Of a DNA stretch of 64,000 nt, positions 50,738 to 60,067 are shown piece by piece. The notes beneath the pieces are model-generated. The model had not been told where the DNA came from. It ran no database searches and was given only the letters and a program-made list of their open reading frames with translations. The DNA comes from Streptomyces sp. NBC_01723. Lineage in GTDB: Bacteria > Actinomycetota > Actinomycetes > Streptomycetales > Streptomycetaceae. Where the stretch lies: positions 8,048,001 to 8,112,000 of the forward strand of contig NZ_CP109171.1 of assembly GCF_036246005.1 (NCBI RefSeq), written 5' to 3'. Each line of letters begins with the position of its first letter. Within the stretch, counting starts at the first letter, position 1. Made by a program: the position numbers and the translations under genes.

Positions 50738-51331
50738 ATGAGCAACGACGAGATCTTCGCCGCTGCCTACCGCGAGCACTACTGGGCGGTCAGCCGCTAT
50801 GTGGCGCGACGGCTGGACGGGCGCACCGGCGAGGTCGAGGAAGTGGTGGCGGAGGTGTTCACGGTGGCCTGGCGCCGCCGCGCCGAGCTGCCGCACACCC
50901 CGCTGCCCTGGCTGTACGGGGTGGCACGCAACTGCCTGGCCAACGCGGTGCGCGGCCGGGGCCGCCGACGCCGGCTCCTCGACCGGCTCGGCAACGACCA
51001 CGCCGCGCACGGCCGGCACCTCACCTCCGGACCCGAGGCGGAACCGCCCGGCGGCTGGGTGCACGAGGCGCTGGCCAGGCTCCCGGACAAGGACCAGGAG
51101 GTGCTGCGGCTGACCGCCTGGGAGGAACTCGGCGTGGACGAACTGGCCGTCGCCCTCGGCTGCGGCAGCCGGGCCGCGTCGATGCGGCTGCACCGCGCCC
51201 GTGCCCGGCTGAGAACGGAGATCGACCGCATGGGCCGGCCCTCGACGGCCGTCCCGCACGCCGCACGGCGGCCCCCGCACCCGGCGACCACCGCCGACGC
51301 CATCCCCGCGAAGGAACACGGCCATGGCTGA
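50738..51331 (+). CDS. ECF-type RNA polymerase sigma factor
   Basis: A 197-residue sigma factor of the SigE-like ECF group. Region 2 spans about residues 4-60 ([19 protein letters not shown] and [14 protein letters not shown]), and region 4 about 108-160 ([27 protein letters not shown], with its helix-turn-helix). A Pro/Ala-rich tail of about 30 residues follows. The ATG at 50738 is preceded by no strong ribosome binding site. Its end overlaps the start of the CU044_5270-type gene by eight bases, as commonly seen for this ECF subgroup. It is divergent from ctaD with 105 bases between. Confidence 0.9.
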   Translation: MSNDEIFAAAYREHYWAVSRYVARRLDGRTGEVEEVVAEVFTVAWRRRAELPHTPLPWLYGVARNCLANAVRGRGRRRRLLDRLGNDHAAHGRHLTSGPEAEPPGGWVHEALARLPDKDQEVLRLTAWEELGVDELAVALGCGSRAASMRLHRARARLRTEIDRMGRPSTAVPHAARRPPHPATTADAIPAKEHGHG

Positions 51332-52331
51332 CGAACTCGACCTCCTGCGCCGCGCCAACCCGGTCCCCGCCGACGCCCCGCGCCTCGGCGACGGCCCCCT
51401 CGGCCCCCGCGCCGAACGCCACCTCGAAGGGCTGCTGCACGGGCTGCCGGCGACCCCGGACCGGCCGCCCCGGTGGTGCGCGCGGCCCGCCCGGCGCCGC
51501 GTCCGCGTGACCTGGGCCCTGGCCGCCGGTGCCGTCGTCGCCGTGACCGTGTCGGCGCTGCTGCTCGGCGGCCCCACCACCGCGCCCGCCGTCGCCGCGC
51601 CCCGACCGCTGGCCGTGCTCGCCGACGCCAGGCCCCTGCCGCTGGACCGGCTCGCCGACCGTGCCGAACGGGCCGCGGCGGACGGCGGACCCGCACTGCG
51701 CAAGGGCACGCACGTGCGGTCCTGGAGCCTGGGCATGTCCGACGACGCACCCCCGGTCACGCTCCCCGAGGAGCGCGTCGTGCGCTGGACGGCCGACGGC
51801 CGCTCCACCGAGCTGGTCGTGGCCACCGATCCGCGCCACCCGGGACGCCCGGTCCTCGGCGAGGACGAGGACGGCACGCCCCGCCTGGTCGAGGACGGCC
51901 ACGTCATCAGCCGCCGGACCCACCCGCCGAGCTGGAGCGACGCCCCGCCCGAGTCCCCGCCGCCGCACGACGCCGCACGCCTGCGCGCCTACCTGGAGGA
52001 GGCACAACACGGCGAGACCCTCGAAACCCCCGAAATGCTCGACGCCACCGCGCTCCTGCTCGACAACTGGACCCTGGGCGCCCGCGAGTCGGCGGCGCTC
52101 ACCCGGCTCCTGGCGGACGACGGCGGGCTGCGTCCTGCCGGACGGGTCACCGACCGCCTCGGCCGGCCCGGCCACGCCTACGTGTACGAGGGGACCGGCG
52201 TGCGCCGCATGCTGATCGTGAACCCGGCCACCGGCGCCGTCCTCGGCCTGGAGACCACCTTCACCGCGGACCAGCCCGAGTACGGCGTGCGGGCCGGCGA
52301 CGTCATGGAGTACCGCGCCTGGACCCGCTGA
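51324..52331 (+). CDS. CU044_5270 family membrane protein, partner of the ECF sigma factor
   Basis: A 335-residue protein of the CU044_5270 family, which is found next to ECF sigma factors in actinobacteria and presumably acts as a sensor or anti-sigma-like partner. The 55-residue cytoplasmic N-terminus is followed by one transmembrane helix (about 62-82, [22 protein letters not shown]) and an outside domain of about 250 residues. Its last part, [15 protein letters not shown], is typical of the family. No zinc-finger motif is seen in the cytoplasmic part. The overlap with the sigma gene shows translational coupling. Confidence 0.82.
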   Translation: MADELDLLRRANPVPADAPRLGDGPLGPRAERHLEGLLHGLPATPDRPPRWCARPARRRVRVTWALAAGAVVAVTVSALLLGGPTTAPAVAAPRPLAVLADARPLPLDRLADRAERAAADGGPALRKGTHVRSWSLGMSDDAPPVTLPEERVVRWTADGRSTELVVATDPRHPGRPVLGEDEDGTPRLVEDGHVISRRTHPPSWSDAPPESPPPHDAARLRAYLEEAQHGETLETPEMLDATALLLDNWTLGARESAALTRLLADDGGLRPAGRVTDRLGRPGHAYVYEGTGVRRMLIVNPATGAVLGLETTFTADQPEYGVRAGDVMEYRAWTR

Positions 52332-52346
52332 CCGCGGCGCCCCGGG

Positions 52347-52712
52347 CTACTCGTCCCAGGCCTGGATGGTGGTCTGCTCCACGATTTCCCCGTCCCGCAA
52401 CGACAGCATCGACTCGGCGAGGACCCGCACACCGTCCGGGTACGTGCACTCCTCGGTGAACGCGACGTTGTCACCCTGGACGACACAGCGTTCCATCCGG
52501 TGGGTCATGTCACGGCTGTAGACGTCGTCGAGCATCTCGGCGATCTGCTGCCGGCCGTGCAGCACCTTGGGACGGCTCGGCTGGTCGTACCGGTCGACGA
52601 TGCGGACCCGGGCGTCCGGCGCGTACAGCGACACGAGTGGGTCCGCCGAGTCTCCTTCGATGCCCCGGCGCAGCGCTTCGGCGTCGAAGCCCCGGCCTGT
52701 GGTGGTACCCAT
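52347..52712 (-). CDS. SnoaL-like/NTF2-fold protein
   Basis: A 121-residue NTF2-like fold protein of the SnoaL/ketosteroid isomerase-like group, with ALRRGIEGDSADPLVSLYAPDARVRIVDR at the start and strand-rich remainder ending EIVEQTTIQAWDE. Such proteins act as small enzymes or ligand-binding proteins; no catalytic set can be assigned. The ATG at 52712 has AGGAGG upstream, which decides it against the longer open frame. It converges on the CU044_5270 gene. Confidence 0.8.
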   Translation of the reverse strand: MGTTTGRGFDAEALRRGIEGDSADPLVSLYAPDARVRIVDRYDQPSRPKVLHGRQQIAEMLDDVYSRDMTHRMERCVVQGDNVAFTEECTYPDGVRVLAESMLSLRDGEIVEQTTIQAWDE

Positions 52713-52885
52713 GACGACCTCCTTCGAGGGACCGGGCCCGAAGGGGTGACGGGCCGTCGTGGCCCTCTCCTCCGAGCTTCCTCCGTCCGGGCTCCCGGGG
52801 CAATCGCGGCCGGACCATTGCGCCTCACGGGTGAGTGGAGTGGGCCGCCCGTGTCCGCCCGCGGCCCGTCGGCGTTGCTCACGGC

Positions 52886-53170
52886 ATGATCTCCACACGA
52901 CGTATCGTCGCCGTTGTCGGGCTCGCCGCCGGTGTCACCGCTCTCGCCGCCCCGATGGCGAGCGCGGCAGGCGGGGGCCCGCTGGGCACCGAGAAGCTCA
53001 GCGTGACCAGCACCCTCGACTCGCTCGCGGTCAACGACATGCCCGCCGAGGACCGCGCCCAGGTGCCGCTCCCCTCCCAGCAGCTGAACCGGCTCAACGA
53101 CCTCGACCAGCTCCAGCAGGTCACCGACCTGGTGTCGCCGCTGTTCGGTGCCGTCCCCGCCCTGGGCTGA
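52886..53170 (+). CDS. small secreted protein of unknown function
   Basis: A 94-residue protein with a Sec signal peptide (basic start, hydrophobic core VAVVGLAAGVTALAAPM, cut after ASA near residue 27). The mature part of about 67 residues is helical, contains no Cys and ends LVSPLFGAVPALG. No family was recognised. The ATG at 52886 lacks a clear ribosome binding site, but the signal peptide begins there. It is divergent from the SnoaL-like gene and converges on the ABC exporter. Confidence 0.7.
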   Translation: MISTRRIVAVVGLAAGVTALAAPMASAAGGGPLGTEKLSVTSTLDSLAVNDMPAEDRAQVPLPSQQLNRLNDLDQLQQVTDLVSPLFGAVPALG

Positions 53171-53189
53171 GCCCTTGAGGCCGGCGCGC

Positions 53190-54944
53190 TCAGCCGCCGG
53201 CCGCCAGGAACTGGGTCGCCGCCAGCTCCGCGTACAGCGGATCCGCGGTGACCAGTTCCCGGTGCGTGCCGACCGCGCGGACCCGCCCCGCGTCCATCAC
53301 CACGATCCGGTCGGCCGTCGTCACCGTGGACAGCCGGTGGGCGACGACCAGCACCGTCGTCGTACGGGCCACTTCGGCCACCGTGTCGCGCAGCGCCGCC
53401 TCGTTCACCGCGTCCAGCTGCGAGGTGGCCTCGTCGAGCAGCAGCAGCCGTGGGCGGCGCAGCAGCGCGCGGGCGATCGCCACCCTCTGGCGCTCACCGC
53501 CGGACAGCTTGGTGCCGCGGTGCCCCACCAGTGTCTCCAGACCGTTCGGCAGCCGGGCGACCAGAGCGTCGAGGCGGGTGGTTTTGAGGACCGTACGGAC
53601 GGCGTCCTCGTCCGCCTCGGGACTGCCCAGCAGCAGGTTGTCCCGCAGCGAACCGGACAGCACCGGGGCGTCCTGCTCCACGTAGCCGATCGAGGCGCGC
53701 AGCGAGGCCAGTTCCCAGTCCGCCAGACTCCGGCCGTCCAGCGTGATCTCCCCGGACCCCGGGTCGTAGAACCGCTCGATGAGCGAGAACACGGTGGTCT
53801 TCCCCGCCCCCGACGGGCCGACGAACGCCGTCAGCCCCCGGCCCGGCACGTCGAAGGTCACCCCGTGGTGGATGTACGGCAGATCGTCGGCGTACCGGAA
53901 GCGGACGTCGCGGAAGGCGACGGACGCCGGTTCCGCGCCCGGCGAGGGCAGCGGAGCGGGGTGGAGCGTCGGCTCGGCGGGCAGCCGCATCGCCTCGTGG
54001 ATCCGGGCGAGCGCCGCCCGGCCCGTCTGGTACTGCGTGACCGCGCCGACGACCTCCTGTATCGGTGACATCAGATAGAAGACGAACAGCAGGAACGCCA
54101 CCAGCGTGCCGACGTCGATCGCGCCCGTCGCCACCCGCGCCCCGCCCACCGCGAGCACCGTGATGAACGCGATCTGCATCGCCAGCCCCGCCGTGTTGCC
54201 CGCGGCGGCCGACCACTTGGCGGCCCGCACGCTCTGCCGCCACGACTCCTCGGCGGCCTCGTGCAGCGCCCGTTCCTCCCGGGGCTCGGCGCCGGACGCC
54301 TTCACCGTGCGCAGCGCGCCCAGGATCCGCTCCAACGCGGCGCCCATCACCCCGACCGCGTCCTGCGCCCGGCGGCTCGCCCGGTTGATGCGCGGCACGA
54401 TCAGGCCCAGCACCAGGCCGGCCCCGACGACCACCGCCAGCGTGACCCCGAGGAGCACCGGGTCGACCACGCCCATCATCACCAGCGTCGCCACCAGCGT
54501 GAGCCCGCCGGTGCCCACGCCGATCAGGGAGTCGGTGGTGACCTCGCGCAGCAGGGTGGTGTCGGAGGTGATCCGGGCCATCAGGTCGCCGGGCTCGGTG
54601 CGGTCCACCGCCGAGACGCGCAGCCGCAGCAGATACGACGACAGCGTGCGCCGCGCCCCGAGCACCACCGACTCGGCGGTGCGCCGCAGCACGTACGAAC
54701 CGAGCGCCCCGAGTGCCGCGTTGGCGACCACGAGCCCCGACATGGCCAGCAGCGCACCGGTGATGGCCCGGTCGTGGGCCAGGTCGTCGATCAGCTCCCG
54801 CGCCACCAGCGGCAGCAGCAGCCCCGTGCCGCCCGTGACCAGCGAGAGCAGGGCGCCCGCGAACAGGGCGCGCCGGTGCGGCCGTACGTACGACAGGAGA
54901 AGCCGCCAGGCGGGCGGACCGGCTTCCGGATCGGCGGCGCTCAC
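53190..54944 (-). CDS. ABC transporter, fused permease and ATPase (exporter type)
   Basis: A 584-residue half-transporter of the MsbA/LmrA-like exporter class. The six-helix membrane domain spans about residues 20-310. The ATPase (about 335-580) has Walker A GPSGAGKT, signature LSGGERQR, Walker [13 protein letters not shown] and the H-loop AHRLSTV. No peptidase or accessory gene is adjacent, so it likely works as a homodimer exporting lipids or drugs. The GTG at 54944 follows GGGAG. It is divergent from the formaldehyde dehydrogenase gene with 129 bases between. Confidence 0.9.
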   Translation of the reverse strand: MSAADPEAGPPAWRLLLSYVRPHRRALFAGALLSLVTGGTGLLLPLVARELIDDLAHDRAITGALLAMSGLVVANAALGALGSYVLRRTAESVVLGARRTLSSYLLRLRVSAVDRTEPGDLMARITSDTTLLREVTTDSLIGVGTGGLTLVATLVMMGVVDPVLLGVTLAVVVGAGLVLGLIVPRINRASRRAQDAVGVMGAALERILGALRTVKASGAEPREERALHEAAEESWRQSVRAAKWSAAAGNTAGLAMQIAFITVLAVGGARVATGAIDVGTLVAFLLFVFYLMSPIQEVVGAVTQYQTGRAALARIHEAMRLPAEPTLHPAPLPSPGAEPASVAFRDVRFRYADDLPYIHHGVTFDVPGRGLTAFVGPSGAGKTTVFSLIERFYDPGSGEITLDGRSLADWELASLRASIGYVEQDAPVLSGSLRDNLLLGSPEADEDAVRTVLKTTRLDALVARLPNGLETLVGHRGTKLSGGERQRVAIARALLRRPRLLLLDEATSQLDAVNEAALRDTVAEVARTTTVLVVAHRLSTVTTADRIVVMDAGRVRAVGTHRELVTADPLYAELAATQFLAAGG

Positions 54945-55073
54945 GGGACTCCCTCGGCAGGCGGGCGACGCCTCAGGCTACGTGGGCCCGGCAGGGCGCC
55001 GAAGCCCCCCTTACCGATCTGTTGCGCGTAGGGTCGGGAGGGACGCTGAACGGCCGAGGAAAGGGTCACAAGC

Positions 55074-56162
55074 ATGGCGCAGGAAGTACGCGGCGTGATC
55101 GCACCGGGCAAGGACGAGCCGGTCCGGATCGAGACGATCGTCGTGCCCGATCCCGGCCCCGGCGAGGCCGTGGTCAAGGTCCAGGCCTGCGGGGTGTGCC
55201 ACACCGACCTGCACTACAAGCAGGGCGGTATCAGCGACGACTACCCCTTCCTGCTCGGCCACGAGGCCGCCGGTGTCGTGGAGTCGGTCGGCGCGGGCGT
55301 CACCGACGTGGCCCCCGGCGACTTCGTGATCCTCAACTGGCGTGCCGTGTGCGGCACCTGCCGGGCCTGTCTGCGCGGTCGCCCCTGGTACTGCTTCGAC
55401 ACCCACAACGCCGAGCAGAAGATGACCCTGGCCTCGACCGGGCAGGAGCTGTCCCCGGCCCTCGGCATCGGCGCCTTCGCGGAGAAGACCCTGGTCGCCG
55501 CCGGGCAGTGCACCAAGGTCGACCCGGCCGTCTCCGCGCAGGTGGCCGGTCTGCTGGGCTGCGGGGTGATGGCCGGCATCGGCGCCGCCATCAACACCGG
55601 CAACGTCGGGCGCGGTGACACCGTCGCCGTCATCGGCTGCGGCGGCGTCGGCGACGCGGCCATCGCCGGCTCCCACCTGGCGGGGGCCGCGAAGGTGATC
55701 GCCGTGGACATCGACGACCGCAAGCTGGAGACCGCCCGCTCCATGGGCGCCACCCACACCGTCAACTCCCGCGAGACCGATCCCGTCGAGGCCGTCCGCG
55801 AACTGACCGGCGGCTTCGGCGCCGACGTCGTCATCGAGGCGGTCGGCCGTCCCGAGACCTACCGGCAGGCCTTCTACGCCCGCGACCTGGCCGGCACCGT
55901 CGTCCTGGTCGGTGTGCCGACGCCCGAGATGAAGCTGGAACTGCCGCTGCTGGACGTCTTCGGGCGCGGCGGTGCGCTGAAGTCCTCCTGGTACGGCGAC
56001 TGCCTGCCCTCCCGGGACTTCCCGATGCTCATCGACCTGCACCTCCAGGGCCGCCTCGCGCTGGACAAGTTCGTCACCGAGACCATCCGGCTGGACGAGG
56101 TCGAGCAGGCCTTCGACCGCATGCACGCCGGCGACGTGCTCCGCTCGGTGGTGGTGCTCTGA
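55074..56162 (+). CDS. S-(hydroxymethyl)mycothiol dehydrogenase
   Basis: A 362-residue zinc-dependent medium-chain dehydrogenase, the mycothiol-dependent formaldehyde dehydrogenase (MscR/AdhE2 type). Catalytic zinc ligands are in [12 protein letters not shown] and [10 protein letters not shown]; structural zinc cysteines are in [15 protein letters not shown]. The nucleotide-binding motif is [14 protein letters not shown]. It oxidises the adduct of formaldehyde and mycothiol. The next gene, a metallo-beta-lactamase-fold hydrolase overlapping by one base, is its standard partner, so the pair forms a formaldehyde detoxification operon. Confidence 0.93.
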   Translation: MAQEVRGVIAPGKDEPVRIETIVVPDPGPGEAVVKVQACGVCHTDLHYKQGGISDDYPFLLGHEAAGVVESVGAGVTDVAPGDFVILNWRAVCGTCRACLRGRPWYCFDTHNAEQKMTLASTGQELSPALGIGAFAEKTLVAAGQCTKVDPAVSAQVAGLLGCGVMAGIGAAINTGNVGRGDTVAVIGCGGVGDAAIAGSHLAGAAKVIAVDIDDRKLETARSMGATHTVNSRETDPVEAVRELTGGFGADVVIEAVGRPETYRQAFYARDLAGTVVLVGVPTPEMKLELPLLDVFGRGGALKSSWYGDCLPSRDFPMLIDLHLQGRLALDKFVTETIRLDEVEQAFDRMHAGDVLRSVVVL

Positions 56163-56791
56163 TGTCCGCGCGCATCGAACGCCTCATCACCTCCGGCCAG
56201 TTCAAGCTCGACGGCGGCACCTGGGACGTCGACAACAACGTCTGGCTGGTCGGCGACGACCACGAGGTGGTCGTCATCGACGCCGCCCACGACGCCGAGG
56301 CGATCGCCGAGGCCGTCGGCGACCGGCGCCTCACCGCCATCGTCTGCACGCACGGTCACAACGACCACGTGGGCGCGGCGCCCGCAGTGGCCGACCGCAC
56401 CGGTGCCACCATCTGGCTGCACCGCGACGACCTGCCGCTGTGGCGGCAGACCCACCCCGACCGGGACCCCGACGCCTGGCTGACCGACGGCCAGGTCATC
56501 GAGGCCGCCGGCGCCGACCTGACCGTCCTGCACACCCCCGGACACGCCCCCGGCGCGGTCTGCCTGTACGACCCCGGCCTCGGGACCGTCTTCACCGGTG
56601 ACACCCTCTTCCAGGGCGGACCCGGCGCCACCGGCCGGTCCTACTCCGACTTCCCGACCATCATCGACTCGATCCGCGACCGGCTGCTGGTGCTCCCGCC
56701 GGAGACCGAGGTCCGCACCGGACACGGCGACGCCACCACCATCGGCGCCGAGGCCCCGCACCTGAAGGAGTGGATCGACCGGGGGCACTGA
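56162..56791 (+). CDS. MBL-fold hydrolase, partner of mycothiol dehydrogenase
   Basis: A 209-residue glyoxalase II-like metallo-beta-lactamase-fold hydrolase. The zinc motif is CTHGHNDHVGA (HxHxDH), and further ligands are in HTPGHAPGAVCLY, FTGDTLF and the final RTGHGDATT. It probably hydrolyses the S-formylmycothiol formed by the upstream enzyme, releasing formate and mycothiol. The ATG overlaps the stop of the dehydrogenase gene (TGATG), showing translational coupling. Confidence 0.9.
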   Translation: MSARIERLITSGQFKLDGGTWDVDNNVWLVGDDHEVVVIDAAHDAEAIAEAVGDRRLTAIVCTHGHNDHVGAAPAVADRTGATIWLHRDDLPLWRQTHPDRDPDAWLTDGQVIEAAGADLTVLHTPGHAPGAVCLYDPGLGTVFTGDTLFQGGPGATGRSYSDFPTIIDSIRDRLLVLPPETEVRTGHGDATTIGAEAPHLKEWIDRGH

Positions 56792-56826
56792 CCTCCGTGC
56801 GGGACACGCGGAAAAGGTGACAGAAG

Positions 56827-56895
56827 ATGTCCGGCTTCCCGGGCACCCTCGGACTCGACAGCATTCGTGCGGGAGAGGAACGGGAAGCCGGACAT
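56827..56895. promoter_or_regulatory. 15-base perfect inverted repeat ending on an SDR start codon
   Basis: ATGTCCGGCTTCCCG (56827-56841) and its exact reverse complement (56881-56895) flank 39 bases. The right arm includes the leader just before the SDR start and its first two bases (AT of ATG at 56894). In RNA the stem would hide the start codon. It also lies 35 bases after the hydrolase stop, so it may act as that operon's terminator. Confidence 0.6.
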
Positions 56896-57820
56896 GGCAC
56901 AGTCACCGAAAAGTCCGCTGGCGGGCAGGGTCGCACTCGTCGCGGGAGCCACCCGGGGCGCCGGACGGGGCATCGCCGTCGAACTGGGCGCGGCCGGTGC
57001 CACCGTCTACGTCACCGGCCGCAGCACCCGCGGCCGGCGCTCGGAGTACGACCGCCCCGAGACCATCGAGGACACCGCCGACCTGGTCACCGAGGCCGGC
57101 GGGCACGGCGTCGCGGTGCCCACCGACCACCTCGAACCGGAGCAGGTCGCCCGGCTCGTCGACCGCGTCTCCCGCGAGCAGGGGCGCCTCGACATCCTGG
57201 TCAACGACATCTGGGGCGGCGAGAACCTCTTCGAGTGGGCCAGCCCCGTGTGGGAGCACGACCTCGACAAAGGACTGCGGCTGCTGCGCCTCGCGGTCGA
57301 GACGCACGCCGTCACCAGCCACCACGCCCTGCCGCTGCTGCTGCGCGGGTCGGGCGGACTGGTCGTCGAGGTCACCGACGGCACCGACGACTACAACCGC
57401 GACCACTACCGCAACTCCTTCTTCTACGACCTGGCCAAGACGTCCGTCGTGCGCATGGCCTTCGCGCTCGGCCACGAACTCGGACCGCGCGGCGCCACCG
57501 CCGTGGCGCTGACCCCGGGCTGGCTGCGCTCCGAGATCATGCTCGACCACTTCGGCGTACGCGAGGACAACTGGCGCGACGCCCTCGACCGCGTCCCACA
57601 CTTCGCCATCTCCGAGACGCCCCGCTACGTGGGCCGGGCCGTGGCCGCGCTGGCCACCGACCCGGCCGTGGCGCGGTTCAACGGCCGCTCCCTCTCCAGC
57701 GGAGGGCTCGCCCAGGAGTACGGCTTCACCGACCTCGACGGCAGCCGCCCGGACGCCTGGCGCTACCTCGTCGAGGTGCAGGACGCCGGCCGTCCGGCCG
57801 ACGTCACCGGGTATCGCTGA
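56894..57820 (+). CDS. SDR family oxidoreductase
   Basis: A 308-residue short-chain dehydrogenase/reductase. The cofactor motif is VAGATRGAGRGIA (residues about 16-28), with an Arg-rich TGRSTRGRR after the second strand pointing to NADPH. The usual NAG motif reads LVNDIWGG. The catalytic Ser-Tyr-Lys set appears as T/D in VEVTDGTDDY followed by SFFYDLAKTSVVR (YxxxK). It is longer than classical SDRs and belongs to a group of uncharacterised bacterial SDRs. The start is the ATG at 56894, at the end of the 15-base inverted repeat. Its 3' end overlaps the convergent membrane protein gene by 17 bases. Confidence 0.87.
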   Translation: MAQSPKSPLAGRVALVAGATRGAGRGIAVELGAAGATVYVTGRSTRGRRSEYDRPETIEDTADLVTEAGGHGVAVPTDHLEPEQVARLVDRVSREQGRLDILVNDIWGGENLFEWASPVWEHDLDKGLRLLRLAVETHAVTSHHALPLLLRGSGGLVVEVTDGTDDYNRDHYRNSFFYDLAKTSVVRMAFALGHELGPRGATAVALTPGWLRSEIMLDHFGVREDNWRDALDRVPHFAISETPRYVGRAVAALATDPAVARFNGRSLSSGGLAQEYGFTDLDGSRPDAWRYLVEVQDAGRPADVTGYR

Positions 57821-58343
57821 CGGGCGGCAGCACCCACCGGGCACCGTGCCCCGGCGGCAGGGCCAGATCCTCGCGCACCGCCGCGTAGTAGCCCTCCCGC
57901 GCGGCCCGGTGCCGCTCCAGCAGGGCCTGCCAGGCGGCGGGGTCACGCGTCTCCTCGCGCAGGAAACGCTCCATGTCCAGCACCGCGACGACCCACACCC
58001 GCGCCTTCTCCACCACCTGCCTGCTGCCCAGCAGCAGCAGCGCCTCCCCGGCGGGATCCCGCGATGCCGCCGCCTCGGCCTGCGCGGCGGCGGCATCGCG
58101 CGGGTCGAGGGGGTGCGGGTGCGGGTCGTTGCCGAGGTGGGCGGCTATCCGGTAGGTCAGCGTGATCGAGGTCTTCAGGACCCGCGCGTAGTCGGCGTAC
58201 ACCGCCAGCCTGCGCTCCTCCCAGCGGGCCTCGGTCTCCCGCCGCAGCCGGGCCCGGTCACTGCGGACCACGGCGAGATACGAACCGAGCGCGCCGATCA
58301 CGACACCCAGGAGCGCGGGGAGTTGCTGCAGAAATTCGGACAT
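57804..58343 (-). CDS. membrane-anchored helical protein of unknown function
   Basis: A 179-residue protein with one N-terminal membrane helix (about residues 6-26, QQLPALLGVVIGALGSYLAVV) followed by a long, charged, mostly helical cytoplasmic part (RLRRETEARWEERRLAVYADYARVLKTS). Proteins of this build are frequent in Streptomyces; no function is known to me. The ATG at 58343 was chosen over a longer open frame because the membrane helix begins there. It is divergent from the second SDR gene. Confidence 0.75.
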   Translation of the reverse strand: MSEFLQQLPALLGVVIGALGSYLAVVRSDRARLRRETEARWEERRLAVYADYARVLKTSITLTYRIAAHLGNDPHPHPLDPRDAAAAQAEAAASRDPAGEALLLLGSRQVVEKARVWVVAVLDMERFLREETRDPAAWQALLERHRAAREGYYAAVREDLALPPGHGARWVLPPVSDTR

Positions 58344-58392
58344 GGCGGCACGGTAACCGCCCGGTGATCGCCCCGGCACTACGGTCGGGCCC

Positions 58393-59193
58393 ATGACGGA
58401 CATCAGGCGTTTCACGGACCACGGAGTACTCGTCACCGGCGCCGCCCGGGGCATCGGCGCGGCCACCGCACGCCGGCTGGCGACCGAGGGGGCGAAGGTG
58501 CTGCTGACCGACATCGACCTGCCCGCCGCGCGGCGCACTGCGGACGCGCTGACCGAACAGGGACTCACCGCCGAGGCGTTCGCCTGCGACGTCGGCGACC
58601 GGGCGTCCGTCGAAGCGGCCGTCGCGCACGCCGTGGACACCTTCGGCGCACTCGACGTCCTGGTCAACAACGCCTACGCCTGCACCCCCGACGCCCCGCT
58701 CTTCGAGGACGAACCCGACGAGGTCTGGGCCCGCGACCTCGACGTGACCCTCACCGGCGCCTACCGCTGCTGCCGGGCCGCGCTGCCCCACCTCGCGGCC
58801 ACCGGACGCGGCGCGATCGTGAGCGTCGGCTCGGTCAACGGCGTCCAGGACTTCGGCAACCACGCCTACAGCGCCGCCAAGGCCGGCCTCGGCTCGCTGA
58901 CCCGCACCCTCGCCGGACACGCCGCCGCGCGCGGCGTCCGCGTCAACCTCGTGACGCCGGGCACGGTGCGCACCACGGCCTGGGAGGGCCGGGACGAGGA
59001 ACTGGCGGCGGTACGGGACCTGTACCCGCTGGGCCGGGTCGGCGAGCCGGAGGACATCGCGGCGGCCGTCGCCTTCCTGGCCTCGCGCGACGCGTCGTGG
59101 ATCACCGGCACCACGCTGGCGGTCGACGGCGGTCTGACCGCGGTCAACACGGGGTTCCGGCAGGCCATGCGCGCGTGGGGCGGGACGGACTGA
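58393..59193 (+). CDS. SDR family oxidoreductase (classical)
   Basis: A 266-residue classical short-chain dehydrogenase. It has TGAARGIGAATA (cofactor Gly motif), DIDL after strand two pointing to NAD preference, VNNAY (NNAY variant of NNAG), Ser in IVSVGSVNGV, YSAAK with the catalytic Tyr and Lys, and the C-terminal ITGTTLAVDGGLTAVNTG. It probably oxidises or reduces a secondary alcohol or sugar; the substrate is unknown. It begins 49 bases from the divergent membrane protein gene. Confidence 0.92.
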   Translation: MTDIRRFTDHGVLVTGAARGIGAATARRLATEGAKVLLTDIDLPAARRTADALTEQGLTAEAFACDVGDRASVEAAVAHAVDTFGALDVLVNNAYACTPDAPLFEDEPDEVWARDLDVTLTGAYRCCRAALPHLAATGRGAIVSVGSVNGVQDFGNHAYSAAKAGLGSLTRTLAGHAAARGVRVNLVTPGTVRTTAWEGRDEELAAVRDLYPLGRVGEPEDIAAAVAFLASRDASWITGTTLAVDGGLTAVNTGFRQAMRAWGGTD

Positions 59194-59340
59194 GGGATGG
59201 CGCAAACCCGGTGGCGTTTGTCACGCTTTCGTGGCCAGTGGGCGCGGCAGGGCAACCGAATCCGCCCGGCGGCTGTCTATCAGGCAGGGGGCGCACCACG
59301 GCGACCTCCCACCACCTCACCGCTTCGGGAAAGGCCGGCC

Positions 59341-60036
59341 ATGGGGGACATACGCAGACGAGGAGTCGTCGCACTCGGCGTCACCGCACTGGTGGCACCG
59401 CTCACGCTCGTGATCACGGCCGCGCCGGCCCAGGCCGCGAGCTGCACCGCGACGACGGGTCCGTACCAGAAGAAGGTGGAGAAGTTCCTCGGCCGGACGG
59501 CCGACGGCAAGCAGTCCACCGCCGACTGCCAGGCCATCCGCGCCTTCCAGACCAAGCACGGCATCACGCCGAACGCCGGCTACGCGGGCCCCATCACGTG
59601 GGGCGTGATGGACCTGATGACGAAGCAGAAGGCCGTCGGCAAGAACCCGAACAAATCCGGCAAATGCCCGGTCAACAAGGGCCGTATCGCCTGCGTCGAC
59701 CTCACCCTCCAGCTCAGCTGGATCCAGGACGGCAAGAAGCTGGTCTACGGCCCCGTGCCGGTCCGCACCGGCCGCAACGGCTACGAGACCCGCACCGGCC
59801 TGAAGAAGGTCTACTGGCGCAACCTCAACCACCACTCGACCATCTACGACGTGCCGATGCCCTACAGCCAGTTCTTCGACGGCGGCCAGGCCTTCCACTC
59901 CGTCGGCGTCAGCGTGTGGAGCCCGCCGGGCTCGCACGGCTGCGTCAACATGACGAAGACCGACGCCAAGAAGTACTGGTCGCTGCTGAAGAAGAACGAC
60001 GACGTCTACGTGTACGGCCGCAAGCCGGGCACCTGA
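59341..60036 (+). CDS. secreted L,D-transpeptidase with peptidoglycan-binding domain
   Basis: A 231-residue secreted protein. The signal peptide covers about residues 1-32. A peptidoglycan-binding PG_binding_1-like domain follows (about 38-100, with DCQAIRAFQTKHGI). The YkuD transpeptidase domain (about 120-228) has the active-site motif HSVGVSVWSPPGSHGCVNM, containing the catalytic Cys. It would make 3-3 cross-links in the cell wall or attach proteins to it. The ATG at 59341 was chosen because the signal peptide begins there; the open frame extends upstream. It converges on the sugar-operon dehydrogenase gene. Confidence 0.92.
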   Translation: MGDIRRRGVVALGVTALVAPLTLVITAAPAQAASCTATTGPYQKKVEKFLGRTADGKQSTADCQAIRAFQTKHGITPNAGYAGPITWGVMDLMTKQKAVGKNPNKSGKCPVNKGRIACVDLTLQLSWIQDGKKLVYGPVPVRTGRNGYETRTGLKKVYWRNLNHHSTIYDVPMPYSQFFDGGQAFHSVGVSVWSPPGSHGCVNMTKTDAKKYWSLLKKNDDVYVYGRKPGT

Positions 60037-60067
60037 GACCGACGGGCACCCGGCTCGCGCGACGGCC

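Noticed and set aside
50633..51907. N-terminal extension of ctaD in the open minus-strand frame
   Set aside because: The extension is antisense to the ECF sigma and partner genes and has no likeness; cytochrome oxidase likeness begins at the GTG at 50632.
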